DNA of 64,000 nt, from contig CACYXR010000004.1 in assembly GCA_902778455.1 (NCBI GenBank), positions 140,301-204,300 of the forward strand. Reading direction: 5' to 3'. The position numbers and the translations under genes are program-made. Under the pieces are notes generated by a model, which searched no databases, was not told the DNA's origin, and was given only the letters and a program-made list of their open reading frames with translations. Every line of letters starts with the position of its first letter. Position 1 is the stretch's first letter. Source of the DNA: an uncultured Selenomonadaceae bacterium. GTDB taxonomy: Bacteria > Bacillota > Negativicutes > Selenomonadales > Selenomonadaceae. Shown piece after piece: positions 17,987 to 26,885 of this stretch.

Positions 17987-18442
17987 ATGCTGGAAATCGG
18001 AACCAAGGCGCCGGATTTCGCGCTGCCGGACCAAAACGGAAACACGCGCACCCTCAAGGAATTTCGCGGACAAAAAGTGATCCTGTATTTTTATCCGAAG
18101 GACATGACCTCCGGCTGCACGAAGCAGGCCTGCGGCTTCGGCGAGAAATATCCGCTGTTTCAGGAAAAGGGCGCGGTGGTCGTCGGCGTCAGCAAAGACA
18201 CCGTCGCGTCCCACAAGAAATTCGAGGAAAAATACAACCTCCCCTTCGTCCTGCTCTCAGACACGGAAAAAGAAGTGCTGCAAGCCTACGACGTATGGAA
18301 GGAAAAGAAAAACTACGGCAAAGTCTCCATGGGCGTCGTCCGCACGACGTACCTGATCGACGAAAAAGGAATCATCGTCAAAGCCATGGACAAGGTAAAA
18401 GCGGCGGAAAACCCGGCGCAGATGCTGGAACTGCTCGGGTAG
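17987..18442 (+). CDS. bcp: Thioredoxin-dependent peroxiredoxin, Bcp/PrxQ type
   Basis: This 151-residue peroxidase reduces hydroperoxides using thioredoxin. The active site is TSGCTKQACGF, with the peroxidatic Cys44 and resolving Cys49 five residues apart, as in PrxQ/BCP enzymes. The start follows AAGGAG with 9 bp spacing. It is read divergently from rny and ends at a hairpin terminator, so it is likely a single-gene unit. A role in oxygen tolerance of an anaerobe is plausible. Confidence 0.95.
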   Translation: MLEIGTKAPDFALPDQNGNTRTLKEFRGQKVILYFYPKDMTSGCTKQACGFGEKYPLFQEKGAVVVGVSKDTVASHKKFEEKYNLPFVLLSDTEKEVLQAYDVWKEKKNYGKVSMGVVRTTYLIDEKGIIVKAMDKVKAAENPAQMLELLG

Positions 18443-18461
18443 GCGGAAAAATCATCATAGC

Positions 18462-18494
18462 AAAAGCGGCGCTCCGCCATGGAACGCCGCTTTT
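18462..18494 (+). terminator. Terminator after bcp
   Basis: Stem AAAAGCGGCG / CGCCGCTTTT with a GC-rich interior, followed by TTTCTTT on the plus strand. The same 33 bp sequence recurs at 18993-19025. Confidence 0.75.
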
Positions 18495-18578
18495 CTTTAC
18501 CCCTTCCTCTGCCGCAAAAGCCGCAAACATTGTTTCCAGAAACCGGGATACAAATTGATGAAGAAGAAAAGAAACGGT

Positions 18579-18830
18579 GCATCCCCCCACCACCGCTTCG
18601 CGGTCCCCCGCCCCCTAGGGGGCGGACAAAGATCAGTGCTTCGACGGATATGTATCTAAGCTGTAGCTTCTCCAGCCCCTAGGTGGCGGACAAAAATCGG
18701 CGCTTCGACGGCTCCTTGAAAAGCAGGAGCTTTTGCAGGCGGCACTGATGCAAGAGTATTTCGGGTAGATATAAAAATGTCCGCCCCTTCGGGGGCGGGG
18801 GACCGCCGCAGGCGGTGGTGGGGGCGCATA
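18579..18830. repeat. GC-rich inverted and direct repeats
   Basis: Left arm 18579-18630 (CCCACCACCGC ... GGGGGCGGACAAA) and right arm 18775-18830 are imperfect inverted copies of about 50 bp. Between them a 36 bp motif (CCCCTAGG-GGCGGACAAA ... GCTTCGACGG) occurs twice in direct orientation at 18612-18647 and 18676-18711. Confidence 0.7.
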
Positions 18831-18991
18831 TCATTGTCCCTACTCAAGAATCCCAAACTCCTGCCGAGAGCAAAAACCATGCGTCGGAATATGACGAAAG
18901 AAGGATGTCATTTAGTTTTGATTATTTGCGAGGTTACAAACCGCACTTCAAGCGTCAACGAATCGCAGGCAATTATATTTAAAATCACAAG

Positions 18992-19027
18992 AAAAAGCGG
19001 CGCTCCGCCATGGAACGCCGCTTTTTT
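18992..19027 (-). terminator. Terminator after nifJ
   Basis: Same hairpin sequence as at 18462-18494, followed by T-runs on both strands, just past the nifJ stop codon. Confidence 0.75.
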
Positions 19028-19043
19028 GTTCTCTGTATTCTTT

Positions 19044-22000
19044 TTACGCTTGCCCTGCCAGCTTCTTGTAACCTTCAAGCCGCGCCTTCGCGTCGCACTC
19101 GGTTTTTGCGTAGAGCTCGTCCGCGATCTCGGGGAATGCGCGCTTCAGCGAGCTGAAGCGGACCTCGCCTTGCAGGAACTCCTGGAAGCTCTCCGTCGGC
19201 TCCTTCGAGTCGAGGGTGAACGGGTTCTTGTCCGTGCCCACCAGTTCCGGATTGTAGCGGTAGGTCGCCCAGTAGCCGGACTTGACCGCCTTTTCTTCCT
19301 CCCGCTGGCTCTTGCCCATGCCCGCGCGGATGCCGTGGTTGATGCACGGCGCGTAGGCGATGACGAGGGACGGGCCGTGGTAGGCTTCCGCCTCGCAGAT
19401 GGCCTTCAGCGTCTGGTTCTTGTCCGCGCCCATCGCGACCTGCGCGACATAGACGTAGCCGTAGCTCATAGCCATCATGCCGAGGTCCTTCTTCTTCGTG
19501 CGCTTGCCGCTGGCCGCGAACTGCGCGATGGCCGCCGCAGGCGTCGACTTCGAGGACTGGCCGCCGGTGTTGGAATAAACTTCCGTATCGAGCACCAGCA
19601 CGTTGACGTCCTCGCCGGAAGCCAGCACATGGTCGAGTCCGCCGTAGCCGATGTCGTAGCTCCAGCCGTCGCCGCCGATGATCCACTGGGAGCGCTTGAC
19701 GAGGAAGTCCTTCTTGTCGTAAATCTTGCCCAGGAGAGCGTCGCTTCCCTTTTCCTTCTCAAGCAGCGCGGTCAGCTTCGCCGCACGGTCGCGGGTGCCG
19801 TCGCCCTCGTTCATGTTCTCTTTCCATTCCTTCATGGCCGCCTGCAAATCAGCCGAGCCTTTACCCGCTGCGATTGCTTCATTGACAGCCGCTGCCAGCG
19901 CGTCGCGAACGGCCTTCGTGCCGAGGAACATGCCGAGACCGAATTCCGCGTTGTCCTCGAACAGAGAATTGCCCCAAGCCGGGCCCTGTCCGAGGTGGTT
20001 CTTCGTGTAAGGCATCGACGGAGCGGACGCGCCCCAGATCGACGAGCAGCCGGTAGCGTTCGCGATCATCATACGGTCGCCGAAGAGCTGGGTGACGAGC
20101 TTTACATACGGCGTCTCGCCGCAGCCCGCGCAGGCGCCGGAGAATTCCAAGAGCGGCTTCTCGAACTGGCTGCCCTTGACGGTCTTCTTGTTCATCGGGT
20201 TCTGCTTCGGCGCAACCTTGTTGACGCCGTAGTCGAATACCGGCTGCTTGTGCTCCTGCGTGCCGAACGGCTTCATGACGAGAGCCTTTCCCTTCGGCGC
20301 GGGGCAGATCTCGGCGCAGTTGCCGCAGCCGAGGCAGTCCATCTGCGAGACCGACATCGTAAAGAACAAATCCTTCGCGCCGAGGGCGGGATTCGCCTGC
20401 GTGCCTTCCGGCGCTTTCGCCTTTTCGTCCGCCGTCATCAGGATCGGACGGATAGCCGCGTGCGGGCAGACGAATGCGCACTGGTTGCACTGGATGCAGA
20501 GGTCGGGCTGCCACTCCGGCACGTCGATGGCGATGCCGCGCTTCTCGTAAGCCGAAGTGCCGGCCGGGAAGGTACCGTCTACGACGCCGAGCTTCTCGAA
20601 TACGCCGACGGGGATTTTTTCGCCCTCCTGCCGGTTCATGATGTCCTGCGCCGCCGTGATGTATTCAGGCGCATCCTTCTTCGGCGCAGGCTCATCCTTC
20701 GCATTCGCCCAATCCGCGGGGACCTTGACCTCAATCAGAGCCGCCGGGTCGATGCCCTTGTCGATGGCGGCGTTGTTCATGTCGATGACCTTTTGCCCCT
20801 TGTTGCCATAAGAAGTGACCACCGAATCCTTCAGATACTTGACCGCCTTGTCCAGCGGGATGATATTCGCCAGCTTGAAGAACGCGGACTGCATGATCAT
20901 ATTGAAGCGACCGCCGAGCCCCAGCTCCTGCGCCGCCTCGACGGCGTTGATGATATAGAATTTGACATGCTTCTCTGCCAAAACGCGCTTCATGGCCGCA
21001 GGCAGATGCTCGCCCAGTTCCGACTCCTTCCAAACCGTGTTCAGCAGGAACGTGCCGCCGTCCTTGATGCCCGCCAAGAGGTCATATTGGTGCACATAGG
21101 ACTCCTTCGAGCAGGAAATGAAATTCGCCTTGTTGATCAGATACGGGGAGCGGATCGGCAGCTTGCCGAAACGCAGATGCGACATCGTGATGCCGCCGGA
21201 CTTCTTCGAGTCGTAGGCGAAATACGCCTGCGCATACATATCGGTATTGTCGCCGATGATCTTGATCGCGGACTTGTTGGCGCCGACGGTGCCGTCGGAG
21301 CCGAGGCCCCAGAACTTGCAGGCCGTCGTGCCCTCCGGCGTCAAATCGACGTCGGAATGCGCGGGCGCAAGGGAAAGATTTGTCACATCGTCTTCGATGC
21401 CGATGGTGAAGCTGTTCTTCGGCGCGTCCTTCTTCAGTTCCTCGAATACGCCGAAAATCTGGTCCGGCGTCACGTCCTTGCCGCCGAGGCCGTAACGGCC
21501 GCCGACGATGACCGGTTTCTCCGCCGCGTCGTAATACGCCGCCTTGACGTCGAGATAGAGCGGCTCGCCAAGCGCGCCCGGCTCCTTCGTGCGATCGAGC
21601 ACCGCGATCTTCTTCACGGTCTTCGGCAGCGCGGAAAGGAAATGCTTGACGGAGAACGGACGATAGAGATGGACGGACACGACGCCGACCTTCTCGCCCT
21701 GCGAGGTCAGGTAGTCGACAGCTTCCGCCGCCGCCTCGGTGACGGAGCCGATGGCGATAATCACGCGCTCTGCGTCCTTCGCGCCGTAGTAGTCGAAAAT
21801 GTGATGCTCGCGGCCCGTGATTTTCGCAAGCTCCGCCATCGCCTCCTCGACCATGTCGGGAATCTTCGTATAGTATTCGTTGACGCCCTCGCGGGTCTGG
21901 AAATAGATATCGGGGTTCTGCGCCGTACCGCGGATCACCGGATGATCCGGATTCAGCGCGCGATGGCGGAACGCCTCGACGGCGTCCCAATCCAGCAGCC

Positions 22001-22577
22001 TGCCGAGGTCGGCGTAGTCAATGGTCTCAATTTTCTGGATCTCATGGGACGTGCGGAAGCCGTCGAAGAAGTTGATGAACGGCACGCGCCCTTTGATCGC
22101 GACGAGATGCGCGACGGCGCCGAGGTCCATGACCTCCTGCACGCTTGCCTCGGCCAGCATCGCGACGCCGGTCTGGCGCGCCGCCATGACGTCCTGATGG
22201 TCGCCAAAGATATTCAGCGACGAAGCCGCCAGCGCTCGGGCGCTGATATGGAATACACCCGGCAGGAGCTCGCCGGCGATCTTATACATATTCGGGATCA
22301 TCAAGAGCATGCCCTGCGACGCCGTGTAAGTCGTCGTAAGTGCGCCGGCCTGGAGCGAGCCGTGCACTGCGCCTGCCGCGCCGCCTTCGGACTGCAGCTC
22401 GATGACGCGCACCTGCTGACCGAACAGGTTCTTTTCCCCCCGCGCCGCCATCTCGTCCACATGCTCCGCCATCGGCGAGGACGGCGTAATCGGATAGATC
22501 GCCGCGACGTCGGTAAACGCATACGAGATATACGCAGCCGCCGTGTTGCCGTCCATCGTCTTCATTTTCTTTCCCAT
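19044..22577 (-). CDS. nifJ: Pyruvate:ferredoxin (flavodoxin) oxidoreductase
   Basis: The 1177-residue single-chain enzyme converts pyruvate and CoA to acetyl-CoA and CO2 while reducing ferredoxin or flavodoxin. The N-terminal domains (from MDGNTAAAYISYAF) are followed by the gamma-like domain, two 4Fe-4S motifs (CIQCNQCAFVCP and CLGCGNCAEICP), a cysteine near GACAGCGETPY that binds the proximal cluster, and the thiamine diphosphate site (GGDGWSYDIGYGG). Full length is typical. It is a single-gene unit with its own promoter and terminator. This is the main pyruvate-oxidising enzyme expected in a strict anaerobe. Confidence 0.97.
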   Translation of the reverse strand: MGKKMKTMDGNTAAAYISYAFTDVAAIYPITPSSPMAEHVDEMAARGEKNLFGQQVRVIELQSEGGAAGAVHGSLQAGALTTTYTASQGMLLMIPNMYKIAGELLPGVFHISARALAASSLNIFGDHQDVMAARQTGVAMLAEASVQEVMDLGAVAHLVAIKGRVPFINFFDGFRTSHEIQKIETIDYADLGRLLDWDAVEAFRHRALNPDHPVIRGTAQNPDIYFQTREGVNEYYTKIPDMVEEAMAELAKITGREHHIFDYYGAKDAERVIIAIGSVTEAAAEAVDYLTSQGEKVGVVSVHLYRPFSVKHFLSALPKTVKKIAVLDRTKEPGALGEPLYLDVKAAYYDAAEKPVIVGGRYGLGGKDVTPDQIFGVFEELKKDAPKNSFTIGIEDDVTNLSLAPAHSDVDLTPEGTTACKFWGLGSDGTVGANKSAIKIIGDNTDMYAQAYFAYDSKKSGGITMSHLRFGKLPIRSPYLINKANFISCSKESYVHQYDLLAGIKDGGTFLLNTVWKESELGEHLPAAMKRVLAEKHVKFYIINAVEAAQELGLGGRFNMIMQSAFFKLANIIPLDKAVKYLKDSVVTSYGNKGQKVIDMNNAAIDKGIDPAALIEVKVPADWANAKDEPAPKKDAPEYITAAQDIMNRQEGEKIPVGVFEKLGVVDGTFPAGTSAYEKRGIAIDVPEWQPDLCIQCNQCAFVCPHAAIRPILMTADEKAKAPEGTQANPALGAKDLFFTMSVSQMDCLGCGNCAEICPAPKGKALVMKPFGTQEHKQPVFDYGVNKVAPKQNPMNKKTVKGSQFEKPLLEFSGACAGCGETPYVKLVTQLFGDRMMIANATGCSSIWGASAPSMPYTKNHLGQGPAWGNSLFEDNAEFGLGMFLGTKAVRDALAAAVNEAIAAGKGSADLQAAMKEWKENMNEGDGTRDRAAKLTALLEKEKGSDALLGKIYDKKDFLVKRSQWIIGGDGWSYDIGYGGLDHVLASGEDVNVLVLDTEVYSNTGGQSSKSTPAAAIAQFAASGKRTKKKDLGMMAMSYGYVYVAQVAMGADKNQTLKAICEAEAYHGPSLVIAYAPCINHGIRAGMGKSQREEEKAVKSGYWATYRYNPELVGTDKNPFTLDSKEPTESFQEFLQGEVRFSSLKRAFPEIADELYAKTECDAKARLEGYKKLAGQA

Positions 22578-22677
22578 AAAACGTGATCCCCCTCTAAAAT
22601 GAAATTATATAAATTTTGATTGAAAATGCTGATTTAGCAAGAATCAAACACAATCTATATAGCAAAGATACTTTTAT

Positions 22678-22707
22678 ATTATAACGCTATTGTTCCGATT
22701 TTGTCGA
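22678..22707 (-). promoter_or_regulatory. Promoter of nifJ
   Basis: Minus strand TCGACA, 18 bp, TATAAT, about 100 bp upstream of the start codon in an AT-rich stretch. Confidence 0.6.
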
Positions 22708-22790
22708 GAGACAAAATATTCCTTTTATGCGTTTCGACAAGACCGGGGAACACGTCTTGTCATACACCCTGAAAAAACAACTGTAAATCA

Positions 22791-22816
22791 AAAATCCCCC
22801 GGAAATTTCCGGGGGA
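22791..22816 (-). terminator. Terminator after the zinc-ribbon gene
   Basis: Perfect stem TCCCCCGGAAA / TTTCCGGGGGA followed on the minus strand by TTTTTG. Confidence 0.85.
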
Positions 22817-22835
22817 CGCCAAATTCTTTTGTCTT

Positions 22836-23444
22836 TTAGGCGCGGCTCGGCGCACGCAGGCCGACGCCGAAACGCAGCTTTTCCAGGTCGCCCGCGCTCT
22901 CCGCGCGGAGCACGCAATAGCTGCCGCAATGCTCACATTCAAGCACGATATAGCTGCCTCGTATATCCGCCGTCAGTTCCTCGCTGCCGCAGGGACATAC
23001 GACGTCGCCCGCCCTTGCCAAATCATGGATGCGGTTCAGCGCCTCGAGCAAAATGCGCTGCTTCTCGATAAAATTCTTTCCGTCATAAGGGTGAAGCGCT
23101 TCGAATTCTTCCTGGTTGAAGCGCATCAACTCCTCGATTCGTCTGCGGCGCCCGATATAACCAAGCTCAAAACGATCCGTCGTGCAATAAATCTTTTCGA
23201 GACCGATATGACGAAGGCGGCGAAGCGCGTACACGAAGCGGTTTTCCGTGCCGCAAACGACACAAGACGCCTCGACGGCGACGCGCCCGTGGGGAAGACG
23301 AAGAAGCCGCGCCTTCTCATGTCCGCAGCTTTCACACAAAAGCCGCGTCCGCTGTTCGTCGGGAAAAAAAGGAACATCATGGATGTGTATGCTTCCGCAA
23401 TGCTGGCAATACAGCGCCAGACCGCACGCGTCCCGAATCAGCAT
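22836..23444 (-). CDS. Multi-zinc-ribbon protein of unknown function
   Basis: About 202 residues with paired cysteines in CQHC, CESC, CVVC, CPCG and CEHC spacing, suggesting two to three zinc ribbons: two in the N-terminal 70 residues and one in the C-terminal 50. A helical basic middle section (RRRRIEELMRFNQEEFEAL) joins them. I know no named family. GGGAGG lies 10 bp before the ATG at 23444, so an upstream TTG at 23465 is rejected. It could bind nucleic acid or act as a structural adaptor. It stands next to a small unknown gene and nifJ, and neighbours do not clarify the role. Confidence 0.7.
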   Translation of the reverse strand: MLIRDACGLALYCQHCGSIHIHDVPFFPDEQRTRLLCESCGHEKARLLRLPHGRVAVEASCVVCGTENRFVYALRRLRHIGLEKIYCTTDRFELGYIGRRRRIEELMRFNQEEFEALHPYDGKNFIEKQRILLEALNRIHDLARAGDVVCPCGSEELTADIRGSYIVLECEHCGSYCVLRAESAGDLEKLRFGVGLRAPSRA

Positions 23445-23550
23445 GACCGCTTCGCCTCCCTTCAACCGTCATTTATTTTTCTTATTATTTTATTCGCGAC
23501 AAATGTAAAAAATCCTGCCGTTTTCCCTTATTCTTTTCAAAATAAACGCA

Positions 23551-23579
23551 AAAAAACACCGGAAGGAAACCCTCCGGTG
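23551..23579 (-). terminator. Terminator after the 103-residue protein gene
   Basis: Stem CACCGGA / TCCGGTG with a short inner pairing, followed on the minus strand by TTTTTT. Confidence 0.85.
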
Positions 23580-23599
23580 CAAACTTACTGAATTACAGA

Positions 23600-23911
23600 T
23601 TACTGGGAAATGTCCATGGTGTTCTGGCGGATTGCCGCAAGCGTCGCGTTTTTCGTGTACGCCTGTTTTTCCTCGAACTGCTCGAAGGTGCTTATCGTCT
23701 CCTGCATCTTCTCCGCCGTCGCACGACCGCCCTCGCGCGCTACCATCTCATTCGACTGCTGGAACTTGGACGACCCCAACTTTGTCTCGCCCCCGAAATT
23801 GGACACGCTCAGATTCCTCGAAGCCTCTTTCGAAGCTGCGTGTGCCGCGCTGTATCCATCCTGCGCCGTTTGATTGGCAATCGTGTTGAGTCCTACACTG
23901 CCGATCAACAT
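23600..23911 (-). CDS. Small protein of unknown function
   Basis: 103 residues, hydrophilic, rich in Ala, Ser, Gln and Glu, with no signal peptide or membrane helix. The N-terminus (MLIGSVGLNTIANQ) and the helical C-terminal half (FEQFEEKQAYTKNATLAAIRQNTMD) recall small flagellar or export-apparatus proteins, but I cannot name a family. AGGAGG lies 8 bp before the ATG at 23911; the ATG 6 bp earlier would be too close. It has its own promoter and terminator, indicating an independently regulated gene. Confidence 0.65.
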   Translation of the reverse strand: MLIGSVGLNTIANQTAQDGYSAAHAASKEASRNLSVSNFGGETKLGSSKFQQSNEMVAREGGRATAEKMQETISTFEQFEEKQAYTKNATLAAIRQNTMDISQ

Positions 23912-23947
23912 TTTCATTACCTCCTTGTCTTATATTGATTCAACTTT

Positions 23948-23976
23948 ATTATATAGCAAAGATTTATCCAACGCAA
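23948..23976 (-). promoter_or_regulatory. Promoter of the 103-residue protein gene
   Basis: Minus strand TTGCGT, 17 bp, TATAAT. Confidence 0.7.
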
Positions 23977-24012
23977 GCCTTTTATATAAAATTTTATAAG
24001 AAAATTTCCCCA

Positions 24013-24582
24013 TTAGCCATCATAAACAAAATTCAGTCCCGACGCGACGCGCTCAGCAAGAAGGGGCGCGTTCCTGTCCTTGTCCGAAAGAATAACGGGA
24101 CGTATCGGCCACTCGACCCCGATTTCCGGATCGTCCCAGCGAACGCCGCCGTCATGCTCCAGCGAATAATAATTGTCCGCCTTGTACTGCACCTCGACGT
24201 CGTCGGTCAGCGTGATGAATCCATGGGCAAAGCCCCGAGGGATAAAAAGCTGTTTCTTGTTTTCCGCCGACAGCCGCACACCCGCCCACCGGGCATACTG
24301 CGGCGAGCCTTTGCGGATATCCACCGCCACGTCGAAAATCTCGCCCCGCGTCACCCGCAGGATTTTCGCCTGCGCCATGGGGTTCAGCTGGTAATGGAGC
24401 CCGCGCAGCGTCCCTTTCTCCGCCGAGAACGAATGATTGTCCTGCACAAAAAAGGCGTCGATGCCCGCCGCCTTCAGTTCCCGATCCGACCAACTTTCCA
24501 GGAACCATCCCCGCGCATCGCCGAACACCTTCGGCAAAATCTCGAAAACGCCCTTCAGGTTTGTTTCCTTTATCTCCAGCAT
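24013..24582 (-). CDS. rfbC: dTDP-4-dehydrorhamnose 3,5-epimerase
   Basis: The 189-residue RmlC-type cupin epimerises dTDP-4-keto-6-deoxyglucose on the way to dTDP-L-rhamnose. Visible family features include FFVQDNHSFSAEKGTLRGLHYQ, with the conserved catalytic HY region, and the later VDIRKGSPQYARW segment. The ATG at 24582 has GAGGTGA upstream. It lies 25 bp after rfbA, so the two form a sugar-nucleotide unit. rfbB and rfbD are not in this window. Confidence 0.93.
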   Translation of the reverse strand: MLEIKETNLKGVFEILPKVFGDARGWFLESWSDRELKAAGIDAFFVQDNHSFSAEKGTLRGLHYQLNPMAQAKILRVTRGEIFDVAVDIRKGSPQYARWAGVRLSAENKKQLFIPRGFAHGFITLTDDVEVQYKADNYYSLEHDGGVRWDDPEIGVEWPIRPVILSDKDRNAPLLAERVASGLNFVYDG

Positions 24583-24607
24583 GTATCTCACCTCATAAAA
24601 TGCAGGG

Positions 24608-25486
24608 TCATCCCTCTTTGATGATCCTCCGCAAATATTTGCCGTACTCGTTTTTCAGCAGCGGCTTCGCCAGCCGCTCCACCTGCGACGCGTCGATATA
24701 GCCCATGCGGAAAGCGATTTCCTCGACGCAGGCGATTTTGAGTCCTTGCCGCGCCTGGATTGTCTGCACGAAGGACGCAGCCGCCAAAAGCGTCTCATGG
24801 GTTCCCGTGTCGAGCCACGCAAAACCGCGCCTCATTTTTTCCACGCGCAGCTTGCCCCGCGAAAGATATTCGCGGTTCACATCGGTGATCTCCAGTTCGC
24901 CGCGCGACGACGGTTTCACGCTGCGGGCAATTTCCACAATATCCTTGTCGTAGAAATAAAGTCCCGTTACCGCGAAATTCGAGCGGGGCTTTTTCGGCTT
25001 TTCCTCCAGGCTCACTGCTGTCCCCGAGCTGTCGAATTCCACGACGCCATAGCGTTCCGGATCGCTGACATAGTAAGCGAAGACCGTCGCACCGTCATCC
25101 TGGCTTGCTGCCCGCTGCAGGGAAACGGCCAAATCGGAGCCGTAAAAAATATTGTCGCCGAGAATCAGCGCGCAGCTATCCCCCGCGATAAATTCCTCCC
25201 CAATCAGGAACGCCTGCGCCAGTCCGTCCGGGCTTGGCTGCTCGGCGTAGGAAAGGTCAAGCCCCCATTGGCTGCCGTCGCCCAAAAGCGCCCGAAAACT
25301 CCCACTGTCCTGCGGCGTCGTGATCACGAGGATATCCCGAATCCCGGCGAGCATCAGCGTCGAAAGCGGATAATAAACCATCGGCTTGTCATAAACCGGC
25401 ATCAGTTGCTTTGAAACAACCCGAGTCAGCGGGTACAACCGCGTTCCCGAGCCGCCCGCTAGAATGATTCCCTTCCGTATCACCAT
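24608..25486 (-). CDS. rfbA: Glucose-1-phosphate thymidylyltransferase
   Basis: About 292 residues. The enzyme makes dTDP-glucose from dTTP and glucose-1-phosphate. The nucleotide-binding signature [11 protein letters not shown] is at the N-terminus, with [20 protein letters not shown], and [11 protein letters not shown] follows. The start is set after GGGAGGGAG. Directly upstream of rfbC in one transcript; the pathway supplies rhamnose or related deoxysugars for cell-surface polysaccharide. Confidence 0.96.
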   Translation of the reverse strand: MVIRKGIILAGGSGTRLYPLTRVVSKQLMPVYDKPMVYYPLSTLMLAGIRDILVITTPQDSGSFRALLGDGSQWGLDLSYAEQPSPDGLAQAFLIGEEFIAGDSCALILGDNIFYGSDLAVSLQRAASQDDGATVFAYYVSDPERYGVVEFDSSGTAVSLEEKPKKPRSNFAVTGLYFYDKDIVEIARSVKPSSRGELEITDVNREYLSRGKLRVEKMRRGFAWLDTGTHETLLAAASFVQTIQARQGLKIACVEEIAFRMGYIDASQVERLAKPLLKNEYGKYLRRIIKEG

Positions 25487-25512
25487 TCTCCCTCCCAACT
25501 GACAAAACTGAC

Positions 25513-25541
25513 AAAAAAAGCGGGGCTCTCTCCCCGCTTTT
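25513..25541 (-). terminator. Terminator after cheX
   Basis: Stem AAAAGCGGGG / CCCCGCTTTT followed on the minus strand by a T-run; separates cheX from rfbA. Confidence 0.85.
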
Positions 25542-25555
25542 ATGCATTTATGTTC

Positions 25556-26017
25556 CTAAGCCTGCACCGCGATGTTCAGCTCCATGGTTTGCCCGCCGAT
25601 ATCCATGTCCACGACAAGATAATTCTCACTGCTGATCTTGATCTGGAAATCCTGCCCTACGGTCAGGCTCGGCGTGGAAATATCCACTGTGTAGCCCATC
25701 GCCGCTAAATTCGTCGCGGCGTTGGCTGTCAGCATATTGCTCATTTCCGACAGCGCGCTCTGCGCCATCTCGTCCAGCTCTGCCACCGGCATGCCCATCA
25801 TCATTTTCGAGGCCACGAATTTCGCCGCGTCCGCCGACATATTGTAAACCACGTTCCCGCGGAGGCCCTTGGTAAAGCCCACGATAATGGAAACGCCGAG
25901 GCTTTTGCAGGTCTGGTTCTTTACGCCCATTTTCGTACGCTTCGGCACTTCAAAGCCCATTTGAGGCATCACGGCGACAAGAGCGTCGATGAATGGATTG
26001 ACCAATTTTGCATCCAT
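25556..26017 (-). CDS. cheX: CheX-like chemotaxis phosphatase
   Basis: A 153-residue single-domain CheC/CheX-fold protein. The helix with the ExxN phosphatase signature is SEMSNMLTANAATNL (Glu and Asn three apart), as in CheX, which dephosphorylates CheY-P. The C-terminal strands (QDFQIKISSENYLVVDMDIGG) match the fold. It begins 4 bp after the REC-CheX gene, with GGGGGA 8 bp before its ATG, so the pair is co-translated. It probably acts on that response regulator or on CheY. Confidence 0.82.
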   Translation of the reverse strand: MDAKLVNPFIDALVAVMPQMGFEVPKRTKMGVKNQTCKSLGVSIIVGFTKGLRGNVVYNMSADAAKFVASKMMMGMPVAELDEMAQSALSEMSNMLTANAATNLAAMGYTVDISTPSLTVGQDFQIKISSENYLVVDMDIGGQTMELNIAVQA

Positions 26018-26021
26018 GCCC

Positions 26022-26885
26022 TCATTCCCCCTCCGCGAACCCGACGTTCATGCAAATATTTCCGAAGCGCGTCTGCGCCTCGATATAATACGAAGAGATT
26101 TTAAAATTCGCGATGCGGATATTTTTGCCGACAATCGTACCCGGCGGCGAAATCCGCATGTCGACGTCCTTCAAGTCGTTGACGACAGACGCGCAACGCC
26201 CCGCAATGATATTCGCGGCCTCCTCGATGACGTCGCTGGCCTCCTCAGCGGTCATCTTGTCGTCGTCGCCCTTCATCAGGATAGCCCGCGCAACCCCGTA
26301 CATAGTATCCATATCCATATAGATGACGGCGCGTCCCATCGGGCAGCCAGTCAGGCCGATGATAACAGCGATCCCTGAAGCGATATCGAGATAAGACCCC
26401 TCCGCTCTCGTCGTGCTGACTTCGCTGTGAACGCCCACCAGACTGAACAGGCTCTGCCGGAGAACTTTCGCGAAGGACTGGATATAAAGGTCGCGCACCC
26501 CCGTAGTCCGCTTCACATCGTCGGAAACAATGCAGGAAAGCGCGTCAATCAGTTCATAGGGACTGACCGGCTTTTGCAGGAAAGAAGAAATGCCGGCTTC
26601 ACGCCCGCGCTCTATCAAGCTCGAGTCTTTCATCGCGCTGATCATGACAATGCGCGCGTTCGGGTCGATCTCCCGGATACGGCGGCTGCACTCGATGCCG
26701 TCGGCGTCGGGCAAATTCATGTCCATCGTGACCGCCATCGGCTGGAGCGTCTGATATTTGAGCACCGCGTCCGCGGCATTGGAAGCCATACCGCAGACCT
26801 CAAAATTCGTCTTTGACATCATATTGGCAAGCATCGCGCAACTGACGCGCGAGTCATCCACTATCAAAACCTTGATTCGTTCCAT
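26022..26885 (-). CDS. Response regulator with C-terminal CheX-like domain
   Basis: The 287-residue protein has an N-terminal receiver (about 1-120): acidic pocket DD near VLIVDDSRV, phosphoacceptor Asp in TMDMNLPDADG, and the switch lysine in LQKPVSP. The C-terminal domain (about 135-285) resembles CheX/CheC, including an EEAANIIAG helix with the ExxN spacing. A receiver fused to its own type of phosphatase suggests self-limiting signalling. It is co-transcribed with cheX and precedes it by 4 bp. Confidence 0.82.
   Translation of the reverse strand: MERIKVLIVDDSRVSCAMLANMMSKTNFEVCGMASNAADAVLKYQTLQPMAVTMDMNLPDADGIECSRRIREIDPNARIVMISAMKDSSLIERGREAGISSFLQKPVSPYELIDALSCIVSDDVKRTTGVRDLYIQSFAKVLRQSLFSLVGVHSEVSTTRAEGSYLDIASGIAVIIGLTGCPMGRAVIYMDMDTMYGVARAILMKGDDDKMTAEEASDVIEEAANIIAGRCASVVNDLKDVDMRISPPGTIVGKNIRIANFKISSYYIEAQTRFGNICMNVGFAEGE

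Larger units (their letters stand above)
18443..19043. other. Repeat-rich intergenic region between bcp and nifJ
   Basis: No convincing intact gene in 600 bp. It is bracketed by two copies of the same hairpin (18462-18494 and 18992-19027) and contains GC-rich direct and inverted repeats (18579-18830). A short frame at 18676-18768 (ending LLQAALMQEYFG, stop TAG) has coding-like texture and may be a gene remnant; confidence in that is low. The rest (18833-18990) shows nothing recognisable. Confidence 0.6.

Noticed and set aside
18579..18830. CRISPR-like array
   Set aside because: Only two direct copies and an inverted pair, with no uniform repeat-spacer structure and no cas genes in the window.
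18777..22586. Open frame of 1269 codons on the plus strand opposite nifJ
   Set aside because: It mirrors nifJ and consists mainly of Arg/His/Asp/Leu-rich antisense sequence. nifJ has full-length conserved domains, promoter and terminator, so the plus frame is a by-product of GC-rich codon use.
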